Assembly: GCF_030486405.1 (NCBI RefSeq)
Contig: NZ_CP129613.1
Span: 1,798,001 to 1,862,000, forward strand
From: Mycolicibacterium sp. HK-90
GTDB lineage: Bacteria > Actinomycetota > Actinomycetes > Mycobacteriales > Mycobacteriaceae
Direction: 5' to 3'
DNA: 64,000 bases
The translations under genes and the position numbers were made by a program. Below the pieces are notes generated by a model. That model ran no database searches. It was not told the origin of the DNA and was given only the letters and a program-made list of their open reading frames with translations. Positions 62,902 through 64,000 of this stretch are shown one piece after another (the first letter of the stretch is position 1; the number at the start of each line of letters is the position of its first letter).

Positions 62902-64000
62902 TCACGAAGCCGTGGTGGCCATTTCCCGGCCCTCGTCGTCATGACGCCGGCGCTGGGCGAGCCACTGCTTGATGTTGTTGCGCACGGCGCGTCCGATCAG
63001 TCGCGGCGGCGGCACGAGATACAGGCTCTCGAGCAGGCTGGTCCTGCGCAGGAACCATTCGGCGAGAACGGGATCTTTCTCGGCTGCTGCGACGAATTGT
63101 TTGAACAGCTCGTACACCGGCCGGTACCACCAGACGCGGCCGCCGTGCGCCCCGTGCTCGGCATGGTCGGCCGCGGCGTTCATCAACCACACCGGGTAGA
63201 TCGTCCTGGCGGTGTTGAACGCCAGCCGCCACGTCAGGTCGTCCGTCCCGCGGGCCAGCGCGGTGCGCAGCCCGGCGGCCTGCAGCGCGGTCACCGTCAC
63301 GCCCTGCCCGAACGTGGGGTTGAGGCTCACCACCGCATCACCGAACGGCACGATTCCGTCCGGGAACCTGCCGATCCGTTCGTAGCGGCGCCACTTGCTC
63401 GTCGGGTAGCGATGAAAGTTCATGGCTCCGACGGGCGTACCTGCCCGCAACGCGGCACTGATCTCGGCCGGCAGGATCTCGTCGGCCAGAGCGCAGACGC
63501 CCGCGAAGTCACGCGGGGGTTCGGATTTGGCGACCCCGAAACTCGTCACGGTCCAGATGCCGTCCTCGTGGAACAGCATGCCCATACCCAACGGCCGGCT
63601 CCGGGTGGCGCCGACGATCACCATCTTCTGGGCGATCAGTTCCTCCGGGATCGTCACGCGCTGCGAGGCGTAGGTGACGCCGATCTGTATCGAATCCTCA
63701 CGTGGACGGTCGAATCCCCACTGCTGCAGCCACGCGGGCAGCCGGCTGCCGCGGCCCGACGCGTCGACCACCAGGTCCGCCGGCACGACGTCACCGTCGT
63801 CGAGCAACACCCCGGTCACTCGCTCTTTCGCCGCGTCGTATTGCGGCTGCGCGACCACGCGGCGGCTGATCTCGATGCCGGCCAGAGCGCTGACGCGCCT
63901 ACGGATCTGCCATTCGAGTTGGCCACGGCTCGGCACGTAGGCGACGTACTTGTCGTCCAGGCCGGTCTCCAGGACGTGGCCGGCGGCGGCGAAGTGAATC
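62902..64000 (-). CDS. FAD-dependent oxidoreductase, 3' part (5' end beyond right edge)
   Basis: 366 codons of the C-terminal part. LVVDASGRGSRLPAWLQQWG (NAD/FAD strand) and PFGDAVVSLNPTFGQGVTVT, the second FAD motif, place it in the group near geranylgeranyl reductases and flavin monooxygenases. The dinucleotide-binding N-terminus is outside the window; the reading frame stays open through the edge. Equivalent of Rv3254, convergent with manA 10 bp away. Confidence 0.85.
   Translation of the reverse strand, partial: IHFAAAGHVLETGLDDKYVAYVPSRGQLEWQIRRRVSALAGIEISRRVVAQPQYDAAKERVTGVLLDDGDVVPADLVVDASGRGSRLPAWLQQWGFDRPREDSIQIGVTYASQRVTIPEELIAQKMVIVGATRSRPLGMGMLFHEDGIWTVTSFGVAKSEPPRDFAGVCALADEILPAEISAALRAGTPVGAMNFHRYPTSKWRRYERIGRFPDGIVPFGDAVVSLNPTFGQGVTVTALQAAGLRTALARGTDDLTWRLAFNTARTIYPVWLMNAAADHAEHGAHGGRVWWYRPVYELFKQFVAAAEKDPVLAEWFLRRTSLLESLYLVPPPRLIGRAVRNNIKQWLAQRRRHDDEGREMATTAS

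Overview
The window is a high-GC actinobacterial chromosome segment from a mycobacterium, most likely a fast-growing Mycolicibacterium related to M. smegmatis. Evidence: mycobacterial cell-wall genes (rmlD, wbbL, LCP ligase), accA3/accD5/accE5, F420 biosynthesis (fbiA, fbiB), usfY-rsbW-sigF, and a WhiB2 with the long N-terminus typical of WhmD. Gene order and relative strand follow the M. tuberculosis Rv3296 (lhr) to Rv3254 block in reverse, so that block is the backbone and everything else reads as accessory. No tRNA, rRNA, CRISPR array, insertion sequence or phage gene was seen.

Layout. 1-2.7 kb: lhr (cut by the left edge) and a TetR gene. 3.4-7.2 kb: accessory P450, lipase-maturation-factor-like protein and SDR. 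7.2-10.6 kb: lysine catabolism (semialdehyde dehydrogenase, lrpA, lat). 10.6-27.6 kb: a stress island around the general-stress sigma factor gene sigF. 27.8-29.7 kb: nucleotidyltransferase, mdh and a small protein. 29.8-37 kb: acyl-CoA carboxylase genes accA3, accE5, accD5 with sufE, sseA and maf. 37.1-43.3 kb: accessory PucR-like regulator and a tight SnoaL/FadD/KstD-like/KshA-like operon suggesting ring-compound (steroid or terpenoid) catabolism. 43.4-49.2 kb: birA, PH-domain and GtrA proteins, purK-purE, a TetR with its operator, fadE25. 49.2-57.4 kb: AMP-binding-like protein, LCP ligase, rmlD-wbbL-mannose-1-phosphate guanylyltransferase, Nudix, fbiB-fbiA. 57.5-64 kb: whiB2, metalloprotease, DUF3499, phosphomannomutase, TobH-like protein, manA and an FAD oxidoreductase cut by the right edge.

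The stress island is the most interesting part. Eight sites match or nearly match the mycobacterial SigF promoter (GTTT, 15-17 bases, GGGTA), and in four of them the start codon lies exactly ten bases after GGGTA, so these transcripts are probably leaderless. Its genes encode CsbD, a CDGSH iron-sulfur protein, a haem-oxygenase-like iron enzyme, an Nramp-related transporter with an altered metal site plus two PRC-barrel proteins, a general-stress SDR, a type IB topoisomerase, an F420-dependent oxidoreductase and several small unknown proteins. The regulatory set is doubled: two UsfY proteins, two RsbW-like anti-sigma kinases and two STAS proteins, each STAS gene convergent with its RsbW or SigF partner and both preceded by the same 20-base element. 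Only one set contains a sigma factor.

Smaller signals include a family of intergenic palindromes built on GTGGCCA (three copies, each just after a stop codon), a catalytically degenerate secreted histidine-phosphatase-fold protein, a CYP102-like haem domain without its usual reductase, and a hairpin that masks the ribosome-binding site of the gene after a PAS-ANTAR RNA-binding regulator.
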